Source: Phlegmacium glaucopus (lineage: Eukaryota > Basidiomycota > Agaricomycetes > Agaricales > Cortinariaceae). Taken from it: DNA of 64,000 nucleotides. Numbering within the stretch: the stretch's first letter is position 1; each line of letters begins with the position of its first letter. Location: the NCBI GenBank assembly GCA_015039465.1, contig MU130570.1:1-64000 (forward strand), written 5' to 3'. The notes below the pieces were generated by a model. That model had not been told where the DNA came from. It worked only from the letters and a program-made list of their open reading frames with translations, and did not search any database. Positions 11,139-20,574 of this stretch are shown here, one piece after another. Position numbers and translations under genes: made by a program.

Positions 11139-11684
11139 TTATACCCTAAGGATAAGGCTATGTAGAATAATAAAATAAAAAAAAGTATGTGCTATCAAAG
11201 GAAGAAAGATGAAGAGATGACAGCTGCAAGAAGAACAGAACAATGGAAAAGAAGAAGGAACAATAAAAAAATCCATGCCAGGACCTCTGGAGGGTGTGAT
11301 TAAGGGCTGTGAGTCATTGGTTGTTGTTTTTATTATTTGCATGGCAGGACCCATGAAGGGTAGGACTAATGGCTCTGCCTGAGACACTGTGCGCTGCTTC
11401 CCCTTCTCCACTGCTGTATATCGTGGCTGACAATAAGAGGGGGAGTCAGGGGTTGTTGGCTCATGAGTGATGGGGTTCTTTGGTGTGGTTGGCAGTGTTG
11501 GCTTGTATGAAGAATTCCATGATTCCATGTGTACACCAGTGAAGTCTTCAGTACATGTGTAATGTTCTGGGGTAGTTGGTGGTGTTGGCTTGTATAGGGA
11601 GTCCCACAATTTCATGTCCACCCCAGTGAAGTCTTCAGTACATTGGTAACATTTTGGGGTGGTTGACACAGATTCAGAAGCCAT
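11139..11684 (-). CDS. Hypothetical protein with internal CTEDFTGV duplication
   Basis: The 181-residue frame has two back-to-back copies of a roughly 33-residue unit built on Y-x-CTEDFTGV-x-M-x2-W-x-S-x-YKPT-x-PTTP. A Pro/Thr-rich stretch and a hydrophobic tail follow. I do not recognise the family. The duplication keeps the frame, so the region was coding at least until recently. The hydrophobic end (about the last 35 residues) may be read-through into non-coding sequence. Confidence 0.4.
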   Translation of the reverse strand: MASESVSTTPKCYQCTEDFTGVDMKLWDSLYKPTPPTTPEHYTCTEDFTGVHMESWNSSYKPTLPTTPKNPITHEPTTPDSPSYCQPRYTAVEKGKQRTVSQAEPLVLPFMGPAMQIIKTTTNDSQPLITPSRGPGMDFFIVPSSFPLFCSSCSCHLFIFLPLIAHTFFYFIILHSLILRV

Positions 11685-11975
11685 GTCAACGTCACCTGAG
11701 GCCTGTCATAGTGTTCTCCCGTAAAACAGCCTAGTTTCCAAAAAAAGATGAGTAGATGATAATAATAAAAGATATATATAAGGACATACTTGTAAACCAA
11801 ATGCAGAGCCACCCCAGCTTCCTGCCTCAACAGCCTATTTAATGAAGATGCAGTGAGTCAGCGAGTAAATTACAATAAGAAAGGATATAAGTACATACTT
11901 CCTAATCCATTAATAAATTGTCCCAGCTTCCCACCTCAACAACCTATGTAACGAAAGCACAGGAAGTCAGCCATA

Positions 11976-12340
11976 TCACTCCAAACAATGTGTCATACAT
12001 ACCTGCTGCAATACAGAGGCCTCAACAGCAATTTCACCCATTGCAACATCTCCCTCAGGCTGAACAAGTTCATCTAGCCTACTCCCATGGCCAATGTCAT
12101 CAGGACGGATCCTTTTACAATGGTTGTACATGTCTAGATATTGAGTGTACTGAATGTTGCATCCAGGGCATGTAAACCTCTTGCTCACCACATCGCAGAG
12201 TAGAAGTACCATATGGTGTGGTCTGCAAGGATATATTACCAACAATCAGACAGAGTGCTCTTTTTTCTTATGATTAGCTAGTTTGTGGGAAGTGTTGAAT
12301 GTGGATACACATTTGGCACAAGTAAATTGCATGATCTGTG
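11976..12340 (-). pseudogene. C2H2 zinc-finger fragments
   Basis: On the minus strand near 12330-12260 a classical finger is seen: FTCAKCVSTFNTSHKLANH followed by KKKEH (C-x2-C-x12-H-x4-H). Further on, at about 12190-12100, a second finger-like motif reads CPGCNIQYTQYLDMYNH. The two are in different frames with a stop between them. Either a very short intron or decay separates them. A candidate donor (CAG|GTATGTATG) is seen near 12003. Confidence 0.45.
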
Positions 12341-12640
12341 TGTAGAAATATAGTAGTCAAAATATGAAAGGTCCTGAGTCAACACTTGAAAGGTGCAGCC
12401 TTGTTCCTGAGAAAATACCACTTGCCCATGATCCCATGTTGCACAGCCTTAATAACACTTGACACACTGAGAATAATCCTCTGCTGCTGATTCATCTGCA
12501 ACTCCTGCTTAGTTGTGATCCTCCTGGACTTTTTAAAGTGTCATAAAGAGGGTGGGAAGGATCCAGGTACCACATAAATGTTGGTTTTGGCAGTGAATGA
12601 TAAGATAAGAGGTAGATAATTGAGGATAGGAGGCTGGGTG

Positions 12641-13772
12641 CAAGACTTTACACTCACCCACCAGTCCGATCGGAATCTGAGTAGTCCGAGTAAAAACATC
12701 AAAAGTCCGAGTTCAGTCCAAGTCAGTCCGAGTTCAGTCCGAGTTCAGTCTGAGTTCAGTCCGAGCTGAGTCCGAGTCCAAGTAAAAAATTACTTGGACT
12801 CGGACTCAACTCAGACTCAGCTCGGACTGAACTCGGACTGCATCAGGAAAAATGATTTTGACACCTTTAGTGCATCCTGGTGCATTGACCATCTGGATTA
12901 AATCACATCAGGAGGCCCTGGGAGTCCCTTAGAATTTATGAAGAATTTATGAAATTTCCAGTACTTTTCTGTCCCCCACTAGATCTGATCAGATCTGATC
13001 AGAATTGTTATATCTGACCAGATCTGCTCAGATCTGCTCAGATTCTGAGTGGATCCAAGTGGATCTGAGAAAATAGAGACCTACTAGCTACTTCTGTTAA
13101 GGTTTGGTTAAGGTTTGTTAAGGTTTGGTTAAGGTTTGAGTTAAGGTTTGGTTAGGGTTTTATTAAGGTTAGGGAGGTATATCATTTCCATTCTGCTCAG
13201 ATCTGCTCAGAATGCCTGCCAAATCTGCTCAGATCTGATCAGATCTGGTGGATCACAGCAAAGACCTTGAATTTTCATATAGAATGTTTAACCACCGTGT
13301 CCAGGAAAGTATTTTGCAATTTTCTCAATAAGGAGAGCTGCTATTAATAGAATTTAAACATATTCAGGGTCCTAAAACAATTCTCTACCATCTTTAAAAA
13401 ATTTCCTTTTTTGGAATCTTATGTAATCTACTCTGACCCACCATATGCTTGAAATCATGCTTATCTGTGATCATGTGACCAATAGTCTGTGTGGGAAGAG
13501 GACAAACATGGGTACAAACATGGACAAACAGTAGTCTAAGCAATTTACTTGGACTGAGTCTGAGTAAGTCCGATCAGAATCCAATTGGAATCCGATGAAA
13601 CACAGTCCGATCAGATTCCGAGTAAGTCCGAGCAATTTACTCGGACTGAACTCGGACTGGGCTCGGACTCAAAACTTGAAAATGGCTGGTGCTCCAGCCA
13701 AATTTGAGTCCGATCAGACTGCTCGGATTACTCGGAATCTGATCGGAATTAGTGGCTTAGTGTAAAGACCTC
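12641..13772 (+). mobile_element. GTCCGAGT-word transposon with perfect 8-bp duplication
   Basis: The ends are CAAGACTTTACACTCACCCA (12641-12660) and TGGCTTAGTGTAAAGACCTC (13753-13772). The flanks are identical 8-mers, GCTGGGTG (12633-12640 and 13773-13780). Arrays of GTCCGAGT/CTCGGACT words lie just inside both ends (12661-12840 and 13550-13750). The interior holds a segment homologous to 29060-29400 (inverted) and a nested GATC element at 12959-13268. It has no coding capacity, so it must have been moved by a transposase encoded elsewhere. Confidence 0.88.
12959..13268 (+). mobile_element. GATC-word transposon nested in GTCCGAGT element
   Basis: This 310-bp element has ends CAGTACTTTTCTGTCCCCCA (12959-12978) and TGGATCACAGCAAAGACCTT (13249-13268). 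The flanks GAAATTTC (12951-12958) and GAATTTTC (13269-13276) agree at 7 of 8 bases. It contains GATCTGATC and GCTCAGATCT words at both ends and telomere-like GGTTAAGGTTT units in the middle (about 13098-13170). The homologous interior at about 29280-29310 has one copy of the target and no insert, giving an empty site. Confidence 0.85.
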
Positions 13773-14647
13773 GCTGGGTGTGATCCAGGAGCAAGGTATG
13801 GCAAGGTAGATAGCTGAGGGAAAGACTTGTGGGTCTATAGCCACAACAACAATGACAAAGCCTTTTACATAATAGGAGATGTAGCTAATGTCCATGAACA
13901 AGCCATTCTTAAAATAATGGGCTATAGATACAATCAAACACAAGCCGATGACTGATGTGAATAGTGGATTGATTGCTTTGTTGTATTGCTAGCCAAGGAA
14001 TAAATGGATGGTAGATGTGCAGGATCATGTTGATAGTGTAGATGATAGATAACATGGTGAAAGACATTGTGAAGAAGATGAGTAGTGAGGATGATAACAT
14101 TGAATGAATGATTTTATTGACCAGAAACATGATTCAGGGCCACTTCCAAAACAGGCAAGTGAATTCAAGTCTGCTTTATTTTCATGATGGCAACTTTTAA
14201 GCTTTTTACCCATGCTACCAATCAGTATTGGTGCACAATACTATGGGTGAGTTTGGACAGATAGATGATGATGGGGATGGGTTTTGCAGGTGAACACCAG
14301 GGTCAGAGAAAGGGGTTCATGTGTTGGAGTAAAATCATGTTGCAGACCAATGTCATAGTAGTCATATACTTCAGATCTCCACAACATTCATGCTGCATCT
14401 TAAAGAATTCATTTATTTATATTTACTAATAAAGTTTATCAAATATACATGCCAACAATCTCTTCATCACTCATCTCCCAGACCTCCAGATCAGTGAGCC
14501 AATTTATTGTGAGAGCAGCTTGCCTCTGGTGTTGCTTGATGGGTGAGATGAGAAAAAACATTCTTAGTAACAAGCATTTCTACATCTGAATCACTTGAGC
14601 CTGGGGATACTGAAGGAAAGTGCTCTCCTGGGGTCTCAAACTGCAGC
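13773..14647. other. Gene-less stretch left of gypsy element
   Basis: Only short minus-strand frames are present. Near 14640-14460 the minus strand has a coding-like stretch (ETPGEHFPSVSPGSSDSDV and a later DLEVWEMSDEE). It may continue a coding-like stretch at 22382-22500 on the other side of the gypsy insertion, so the retrotransposon may have landed in an old gene. The frame across the target site is not certain. Confidence 0.4.
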
Positions 14648-15024
14648 TGTTACAACTTCAAACGATTCAGGTTGCTGATCGCTAACAGTCGTCACTATGT
14701 CGGGTTCAAGTATCAATCTGAGGACTTGCACTTTGTAGACTTGTAAAGGTCTAGAGCAGCGGTTGTCTTTGAGAGAGATGTAGAGTAGAAGGTTCATCTA
14801 TTAAAGACTAGGTAAAGAATAATGTACAGGATATGTAGGTTTATATACAAAAGTAGGAAATGAAAGGCATACGGTAAGGGTATGTAAAACATGTGTTCGA
14901 CACATGTATGAAAAGTGAACCGTAACAGCATGTAAGTGAAACAATAAACATTGCATGGAGTGGCATGTGTGATAATAGAAAAAAAAATGAAAAGGGTGTG
15001 TATGCAGCATGTATAATCGTAACA
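14648..15024 (-). repeat. Gypsy 3' LTR
   Basis: 377 bp, TG...CA, equivalent to 21996-22376. It is the 3' LTR because the coding sequence runs on the minus strand. Differences from the other LTR are C/T or A/G exchanges such as CGATTC versus TGATTC and GATCGCTA versus GATTGTTA. Confidence 0.93.
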
Positions 15025-15060
15025 TTACCCCTCTGCTAGACTTGTTGAAAACTCCTGGTT

Positions 15061-15366
15061 TCAACAGCTGTACAATCTCTTTGCAAGTTGACAACGTTTG
15101 AGGACGTGACCGGGTTCATTGCAGAGGACACAATGGTTTCGAACCGTTCGCATGGTGTTAAGAGTCTGGAGTCGTTGATAATCTTCGTCATTGGGGATGT
15201 AAATCGGACTGTCTTTGGAGCCGTCGCCTTCTGAAATAGTGTAATATTTAGATGAAATTTTGGAAATCGAGACATGGGGGGTGACAGGAAGGATGATTGT
15301 GTCAATGGGAACATTGAGAATCAATTTCGCAGACGATAAGGGTGGAGAAGGGGTGTCGGAGACTGG
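15061..15366 (-). pseudogene. C-terminal part of gypsy second ORF, with zinc knuckle
   Basis: This open stretch encodes a Ser/Ile/Pro-rich segment (PVSDTPSPPLSS...) and ends with a CCHC knuckle, CVLCNEPGHVLKRC, close to the stop at 15061. A zinc knuckle at the very end of the element, after integrase, is unusual since the Gag protein already has one. Upstream, the frame runs into a 37-base A tract (T tract on the coding strand, 15367-15403). Beyond that the normal reading is lost because the mirrored segment begins. If that segment is reversed, the frame continues in phase through the T tract into the ORF that starts at 16840. Confidence 0.7.
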
Positions 15367-15403
<37 letters not shown>

Positions 15404-15405
<2 letters not shown>

Positions 15406-17189
15406 AGATTTATATTGGGATTCGGATTGGAGATTTAGATTTATATTGGGATTTAAGATAGTTTTCAGACCGCCTGACACTGGTCTGTATGTCAGGTCCG
15501 TAACAGGCAGGCCTGACACTGGTCTGTATGTCAGGTCCGTAAAAAGATGAAAGTGGCCTGAGACTGGCCTGAGAGTGGCCTGAGACTGGCCTGAAAATGG
15601 CCTTAAAATCACCTCAGGCGGTCTGAAGACGGCCTGAGACCGGTCTGTTGCACCCCCTGACATTTCATGTGCTTCCCCCATTAAGAGGACGGAACGTTGT
15701 TTTGATAGTGGCGACTTCTTTGACGGGCAGAAAATGAACTTTTAGAAATGTTTTCTAAACCTAATGGACTGGCTAACAATAGACTGGTTCCTGGAGTTAA
15801 GTGAAGAGTTAACAAATCTCTCGAAAACTTTGATGAACCCTAGTGTAGAAGGGAGAACTACCGAATAGTGGGGGTTTGGCTACCTCGATGACTTACTTGC
15901 TTAGTTATTTAACTTCGGATGAATAACTAAATAACGCGTAGAGTCGGTCTTCTTACCGGCTAACGGAACTTATGTGACCTTAAGTGTGTGTTGTTGGCTT
16001 CTGTACGACTGGTTAATGTGTGAGGTAAGTTTGAATACAAACCTCTTAGAGGATAACGCTAGGGGAATAGAAAACTTTTGTGCTTTATAGGTAGTTAGTT
16101 TCTATTTTACTTCTGTGACTAGTTCTTGGCTCTTCTTCGAGAGCGTCGTGTACTTGAACGTGCGTGTGTGTAACGTCTTACTTCGTTAGTTTAAAGTAGG
16201 GTAAGTTCTTCCCTGTCTTTCAAACCAATCTGAGTACGTTGGAGTTTTGCGACATGGTGTTCTTTTACCGGGGTTTTACGCTTCCTGGAAAGTTTTAGTG
16301 TCTTCAGAATCCTGGCTAGTGAATACTTAATGCTGAGGGTAGGAGTACCTTCTATGTATTGCAGAAGGTACGTAGGAATGAGGCTGGGATGTTTCTTTTG
16401 CTGCAGATACCTCTTTTGAAGCTGTCTGGTGGAGGACTTGATGAACTTCCACTTCTTCAAATACTTTAGTTTTGTTAAGATTTTGTGTCTTCTGCTCCTG
16501 CTTTACAGGTTATGATGTAGTTTACCTTTCCTATAGGCTAGAGGCTTCGTAACACCCTTTTGTTTCTTCGTAAAAGTCTGCTGCCGTCTGAACAACTGTT
16601 TGATATTTGTTACAGTGGTTGAGATTAGTTAGTGTCTTCGAGTTGTACGCAATGTGAAGGATACGTGTGTTCAATGAACTACTTCTCAAAAACTTTAAGT
16701 AGCTGGTCCACCGCTAGTAATGCTGTCTCAACCTCTTATATTCCCTCTTCGAACTTCTTCTTGCTCTGTTTGTCAAACAAGAGGGGGAAAAGTTGAAACT
16801 TCAGATGTTGGGAGTGTAGCTATTGAAGAAGAAGAATATTACGGAGCTCGAGTTCACTGTCTTTTTACGAAGGCTGGGTGACAGGCGGGAGAAGGTGGTT
16901 TAAAGTTAGTTGGTACGCGTGTGGCTGAAAGAAGAAGAGGGGGAAGAAGATAACTTAGACTATAGAAAAGATTACAACTTATAAAGCTGAGTGTACTTGA
17001 GTTGAGGTATGAATTTTTGTTTTTGTTGGAGTTTAACTAGTTCCTGTAGGAAACCCTGGCATCGTTGAACTTGACAGTTAAAGCGGTAATGAAGTTTTGG
17101 TTTGTCTGTTATGCTGCTGATCTCTTTCTTCAGTTTGCTGTTGTTTATTGTTGTTTGGAAGAGAAGCTGGTATACTCTCTTCCACCAGA
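15404..17189. other. String-reversed (mirror, not reverse-complement) gypsy segment
   Basis: Neither strand read 5'-3' gives gypsy protein here. The base-by-base complement read left to right does. It gives integrase core motifs SDQGPQF (catalytic D at 15784-15786) and HPQTDGATE (E at 15892-15894), exactly 35 residues apart. GPF/FHASLLRPY-type motifs follow, then a chromodomain-like YYIKWKGY (about 16510-16540), a short ORF from about 16646 and an ORF starting MPRAQV at about 16840. In the same mirrored sense, 15404-15671 equals the left part of the CCGGAC element seen forward at 18044-18285. The frame also has point decay: a CGA-type to TGA stop after HPQTDGATE, another stop shortly after, and a frameshift near 16180. 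Confidence 0.95.
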
Positions 17190-17427
17190 TAGGGCTTAGG
17201 ATTAATATTTAGGGATGGGGATATTTTCTGTCCGCGCGGTAGCGCGTTCTTAGGTTAGGAGGGGATACAGGCATGTTTTGTACTTCCACCGGACTTCCGC
17301 CGGACTTCCACCAGACTTCCACCAGACTTCCACCGGACTCTGACCGGACTCTGACCGGACTCTGACCGGACTTCTCTGGAGTCCGGCAGAATTCTGGCCG
17401 GACAATGTGGGGGAGTGTAAAGTCCTC
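17190..17427 (+). mobile_element. CCGGAC-word element copy 2, right half (left half is mirrored)
   Basis: It contains AGGGCTTAGGATTAATATTT, CTTCCACCGGACT-type words and the terminus TGGGGGAGTGTAAAGTCCTC (17408-17427), as in copy 1 (18044-18499). The target copy CCCCCTTC follows at 17428-17435. Its left half is 15404-15671 written backwards: reversed, it starts GTGTACTTTACAGTCCCCCA and is preceded by CCCCCTTC (15672-15679 reversed). The whole element would be about 506 bp, inserted in the integrase codons for Thr-Lys-Gly. Confidence 0.88.
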
Positions 17428-17435
17428 CCCCCTTC

Positions 17436-18043
17436 GTAAGACCTTGGTCGACCACGGACAAGATATAGTCGTATCCTTCGGCAGGTGGTAAGTCGGTGAT
17501 GAAATCCATAGAGCAATTAGCAAATGGCTGTGTCGATTTCGCTCCCTCCACAGGCATAAAAACCAGTTTTGAGGGGTTTCTGTCAATTTTAAACTGTTGA
17601 CAAGTTCCACATCCTTGGACGTAGTTCTTCACAAAGGTTCGGAGTCCAGGCCACCAGTAGTGCTGTCGTACTGCATTATAGGTTTCTAGTTCACCAGGGT
17701 GTCCAGCTGTTTCAGGATCATGGAACATTTTGACTATGTCCCGTCGTAGTTCGAAGTCTTTAGGAATATAGTTCTTTCCTTTGTAGAAAAGTATCCGTTT
17801 TCCTTCGAATTCTTCTGTTGTCCATTCATTCAGATCTCTCTGTGCAGATGATCCAGTGTCCAGTAGTAATTTTATTGCTTCGGCAGCATCGAGATCTAAG
17901 TCATCGGCGGAAGCAATTTGTTCTTGTAAGTCGGTATCGATGAGGTTTAGGAAAAGACTATCGGGGAGTAGAACAATGTCTTCATTATCATTGTCTTCTT
18001 CAGGGCAATGATCAGGTTGTCGAGAGAGGGTGTCAGATTGTAT
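17436..18043 (-). pseudogene. Gypsy integrase N-terminal part
   Basis: Integrase inserts the cDNA copy into the genome. On the minus strand this piece begins after transposon copy 1 with SDTLSRQPDHCPEED and has the zinc-binding HHCC module (FHDPETAGHPG and CGTCQQFK). It then enters the catalytic fold with SMDFITDLPP (first catalytic D) and stops at VVDQGLTKG, where copy 2 of the CCGGAC element is inserted. The rest of the catalytic core is only found mirrored in 15404-17189, whose first residues continue exactly from Thr-Lys-Gly. Confidence 0.92.
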
Positions 18044-18499
18044 GTGTACTTTCCAGTCCCCCACGTTGTCCGGCCGGAGTCCGGCGGACTCCACTAAAAT
18101 TCTGGTAAAAGTCCAGTGAGAGTCCAGTGAGAGTCTGGTCAGAGTCCGGTGAAAGTAGAAAAATGCCTGGACTGTATGTCTGGTCACAGTCCGCCGGACT
18201 TCCACCGGACATCCGCCGGACTTTTGATGGAATTTAGGGTTATATTTAGATTTAGAGGTTAGGCTTAGGGTTATATTTAGATTTAGGGCTTAGGATTAAT
18301 ATTTAGGGATGGGGATATTTTCTGTCCGCGTGGTAGCGCGTTCTTAGGTTAGGAGGGGATACAGGGATGTTTTGTACTTCCACCGGACTTCTGCCGGACT
18401 TCCACCGGACTTCCACCGGACTCTGACCAGACTCTGACCGGACTTTTCTGGAGTCCGGCAGAATTCCGGCTGGACAATGTGGGGGAGTGTAAAGTCCTC
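18044..18499 (+). mobile_element. CCGGAC-word transposon, copy 1
   Basis: This 456-bp element has ends GTGTACTTTCCAGTCCCCCA (18044-18063) and TGGGGGAGTGTAAAGTCCTC (18480-18499) and a perfect 8-bp duplication GATTGTAT (18036-18043 and 18500-18507). CCGGAC/GTCCGG words fill both ends; the middle has TTTAGGGTTATATTTAG units. It lies between the RNase H and integrase codons of the gypsy polyprotein, which resume in frame when the element and one target copy are removed. There is no coding capacity. Confidence 0.92.
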
Positions 18500-20557
18500 G
18501 ATTGTATCATCTTGCTTCCAGCCAGGTGAATGAGTTTCACATCGAATTTGGAGAGATATAGTGCCCATCTTGCTTGTCTTTGGTTCAGTTTCTTTGCTTC
18601 TCGGTAATATGTCAGGTTCTTGTGGTCTGACAATATAACCGTCATATGAGAGGATCCTTGAATGTAATGTCGCCATTCTTGGAGTCCACGAATGATTGCA
18701 AGCAATTCTCTGTCGTAAATTTCATAGTTCCGCTCAGTAGGGGAAAAGGTTTTCGATATAAAAGAGACTGGGTGTCTGTCTCTGTTCGAGTCCAATTGTG
18801 TGAGGACCGCACCTGATGCATATTTTGATGTGTTGCATTCAATTTGGAAAGGTTTCATATGGTCTGGCATCATAAGGACCGGTTCTTCTGTGAATCGTTT
18901 CTTCAAAGTGTCAAAGGTGTCTTGGCATTCTTGTGTCCATTCAAATGTTTTGTTCTTTCTCAAAAGATTGTTGAGTGGTCCAGCGAGTTCCGAGAATTTC
19001 CTAATGAATCTTCTGTAGAAATTTCCAAATCCAAGGAACAATTGTACTTCTTTGACGGTGGTAGGTGTAGGCTAGTCTCTAATTCCTTTGAGTTTTGTGG
19101 AATCCATAGAGACGTTACCTTCTTCGATGATCATTCCGAGATATTCAATTTTCTTCTTGTTGAATTCGCATTTCTTCGGTTTCAGGTAGAGATCGTGTTC
19201 TCATAGGCGCTGTAGGACCTTCTTCGTAATTTCTTCAAGATCTTTTTCACATGTTGCAAAGATCAAGATATTGTCCATGTAAACAATGACGTAGTCACCT
19301 TCAATGAGATCTTCAACAATTGAATCCATCATTGCCTGGAATGTAGCCAGGGAATTGCACATGCCAAAGAACATAACTGTTGGTTTGAAAAGTCCTCTGT
19401 TCATTTTGAATGCTGCTTTCCATTCATCACCTTTCTTGATCCAGACATTGTTGTAACCTCTAAGGACATCAAACTTGGTAAAACAAGTTGCGCCTTTTAG
19501 TTTGTCCATAATTTCAGAGATCAAAGGTAGGGGATAAGCATTCTTGACCATGTGTTCATTCAGGTATCGGTAATCTTGGCAAGGTCGTAACTTTCCATCT
19601 TTCTTGGGGACAAAGAAGAAAGGGGATGCCATCGGTGATTTCAATTTTCGAATGTATCATCGTTCAAGGTTTTCTTTGAGGAATTTGTCCAGTTCGGTTT
19701 GTTCTTCCGGGGTGAGATTGTAATTCTTGAAGGATTTTGGTTCAAATCCAGGTTTCATCTCGATTTTGTGATCCCAGGGCCGTTTGTCAGGAAATCTGTC
19801 TGCTTTCTTTCCGTCAAATACATCAAGGAATTTGTGATATCCTTTTGGAACCAGTTTTTCAACCGGAGTATCTTCCTTCTTGTCATATTTCTGTGCAAGT
19901 GTTTGAGATGCAGAGGTTTTTGCATTGATCCATATGTCATTGTCCGTTTTGCCAGTAATAAAAGCAATGGGTGATGATAGTTCATCATCATTGAGGGGGT
20001 TCAAGGTAGAATTCATGTATTCTTCTTCGTCATCTTCGTCAGTAATTGAAGATTTCAGGTATTTCGGGAATTCTCATTTTGGGGTGTCCGTTCTCATGTT
20101 TTGCTTAAAGAAGCGCCGTTTGCCAGTCCTTTTCTTCATTTCTCCAGGAGAATGCTCCAGTTTTCCAATTGATTTCTGGGTTAGTTTCTTGTAACCAGGG
20201 AAATCCAAGGATAATCTTCTGCTTTCCAAGTCCTGTGACTAAGAGTCGTTCTGTTTTTCATTGTCTGTTTACAATAAGATCAAGATTGACAAATGTCTTA
20301 ATAGTTCCGCATTTGTTTGGTGTTCCGTCTACATTAAAGACCTTCAGTGGTTCATCCAGTTTTTCGATCTTGAATCCAGATTTTCTTGCGTAGTTCTGGT
20401 CAATAAACTTTCCAGCTCCAGTGTCTATGAGTCCTTGGGTTTCAATGTCTTCCTTACTCGATGTCTGGCTTTCGATAATGATTGGAACAGAAATTGAATT
20501 GTTTGTTATCATAGCACTATAGACAGAGTAAATATCCAGACTGGGAGAGACTTGCAT
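18500..20557 (-). pseudogene. Gypsy protease-RT-RNase H, catalytically dead
   Basis: The protease motif LIDTGAGKFID lies at about 20430. RT blocks run from about 20016 to 19201 ([17 protein letters not shown], then VYMDNILIF). The catalytic YxDD box reads YMDN because GAT has become AAT. RNase H (about 19041-18508) has [23 protein letters not shown] and [12 protein letters not shown]; its first catalytic Asp is Asn here. Stops sit at Trp and Arg codons (TGG to TGA before the [11 protein letters not shown] block; CGA to TGA after VLQRL). These changes are all G-to-A or C-to-T. The copy could not replicate. Confidence 0.9.
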
Positions 20558-20574
20558 CGAGGAAGTTCTCTGTA

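Larger units (their letters stand above)
8114..12640. other. Region of degenerate minus-strand gene fragments
   Basis: Several minus-strand coding-like pieces lie here (annotated separately), separated by gaps of 0.3-1 kb with no clear genes (8114-8567, 9447-10287, 12341-12640). Two pieces carry zinc-finger motifs. They may be remains of one large multi-exon gene or of a transposon-borne zinc-finger gene. The gaps include AT-rich intron-like sequence but no tRNA, LTR or terminal repeat that I can recognise. Confidence 0.5.

Noticed and set aside
16191..16460. Minus-strand ORF of 89 residues inside the mirrored segment
   Set aside because: It lies across mirrored integrase C-terminal coding sequence and has no gypsy or other motifs, so it is a chance frame.
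15404..17189. Ordinary inversion of the integrase region
   Set aside because: An ordinary inversion would show the integrase on the plus strand read 5'-3'. It does not. Only the complement read in the 3'-5' sense gives the protein, the matching transposon half and the target duplication.
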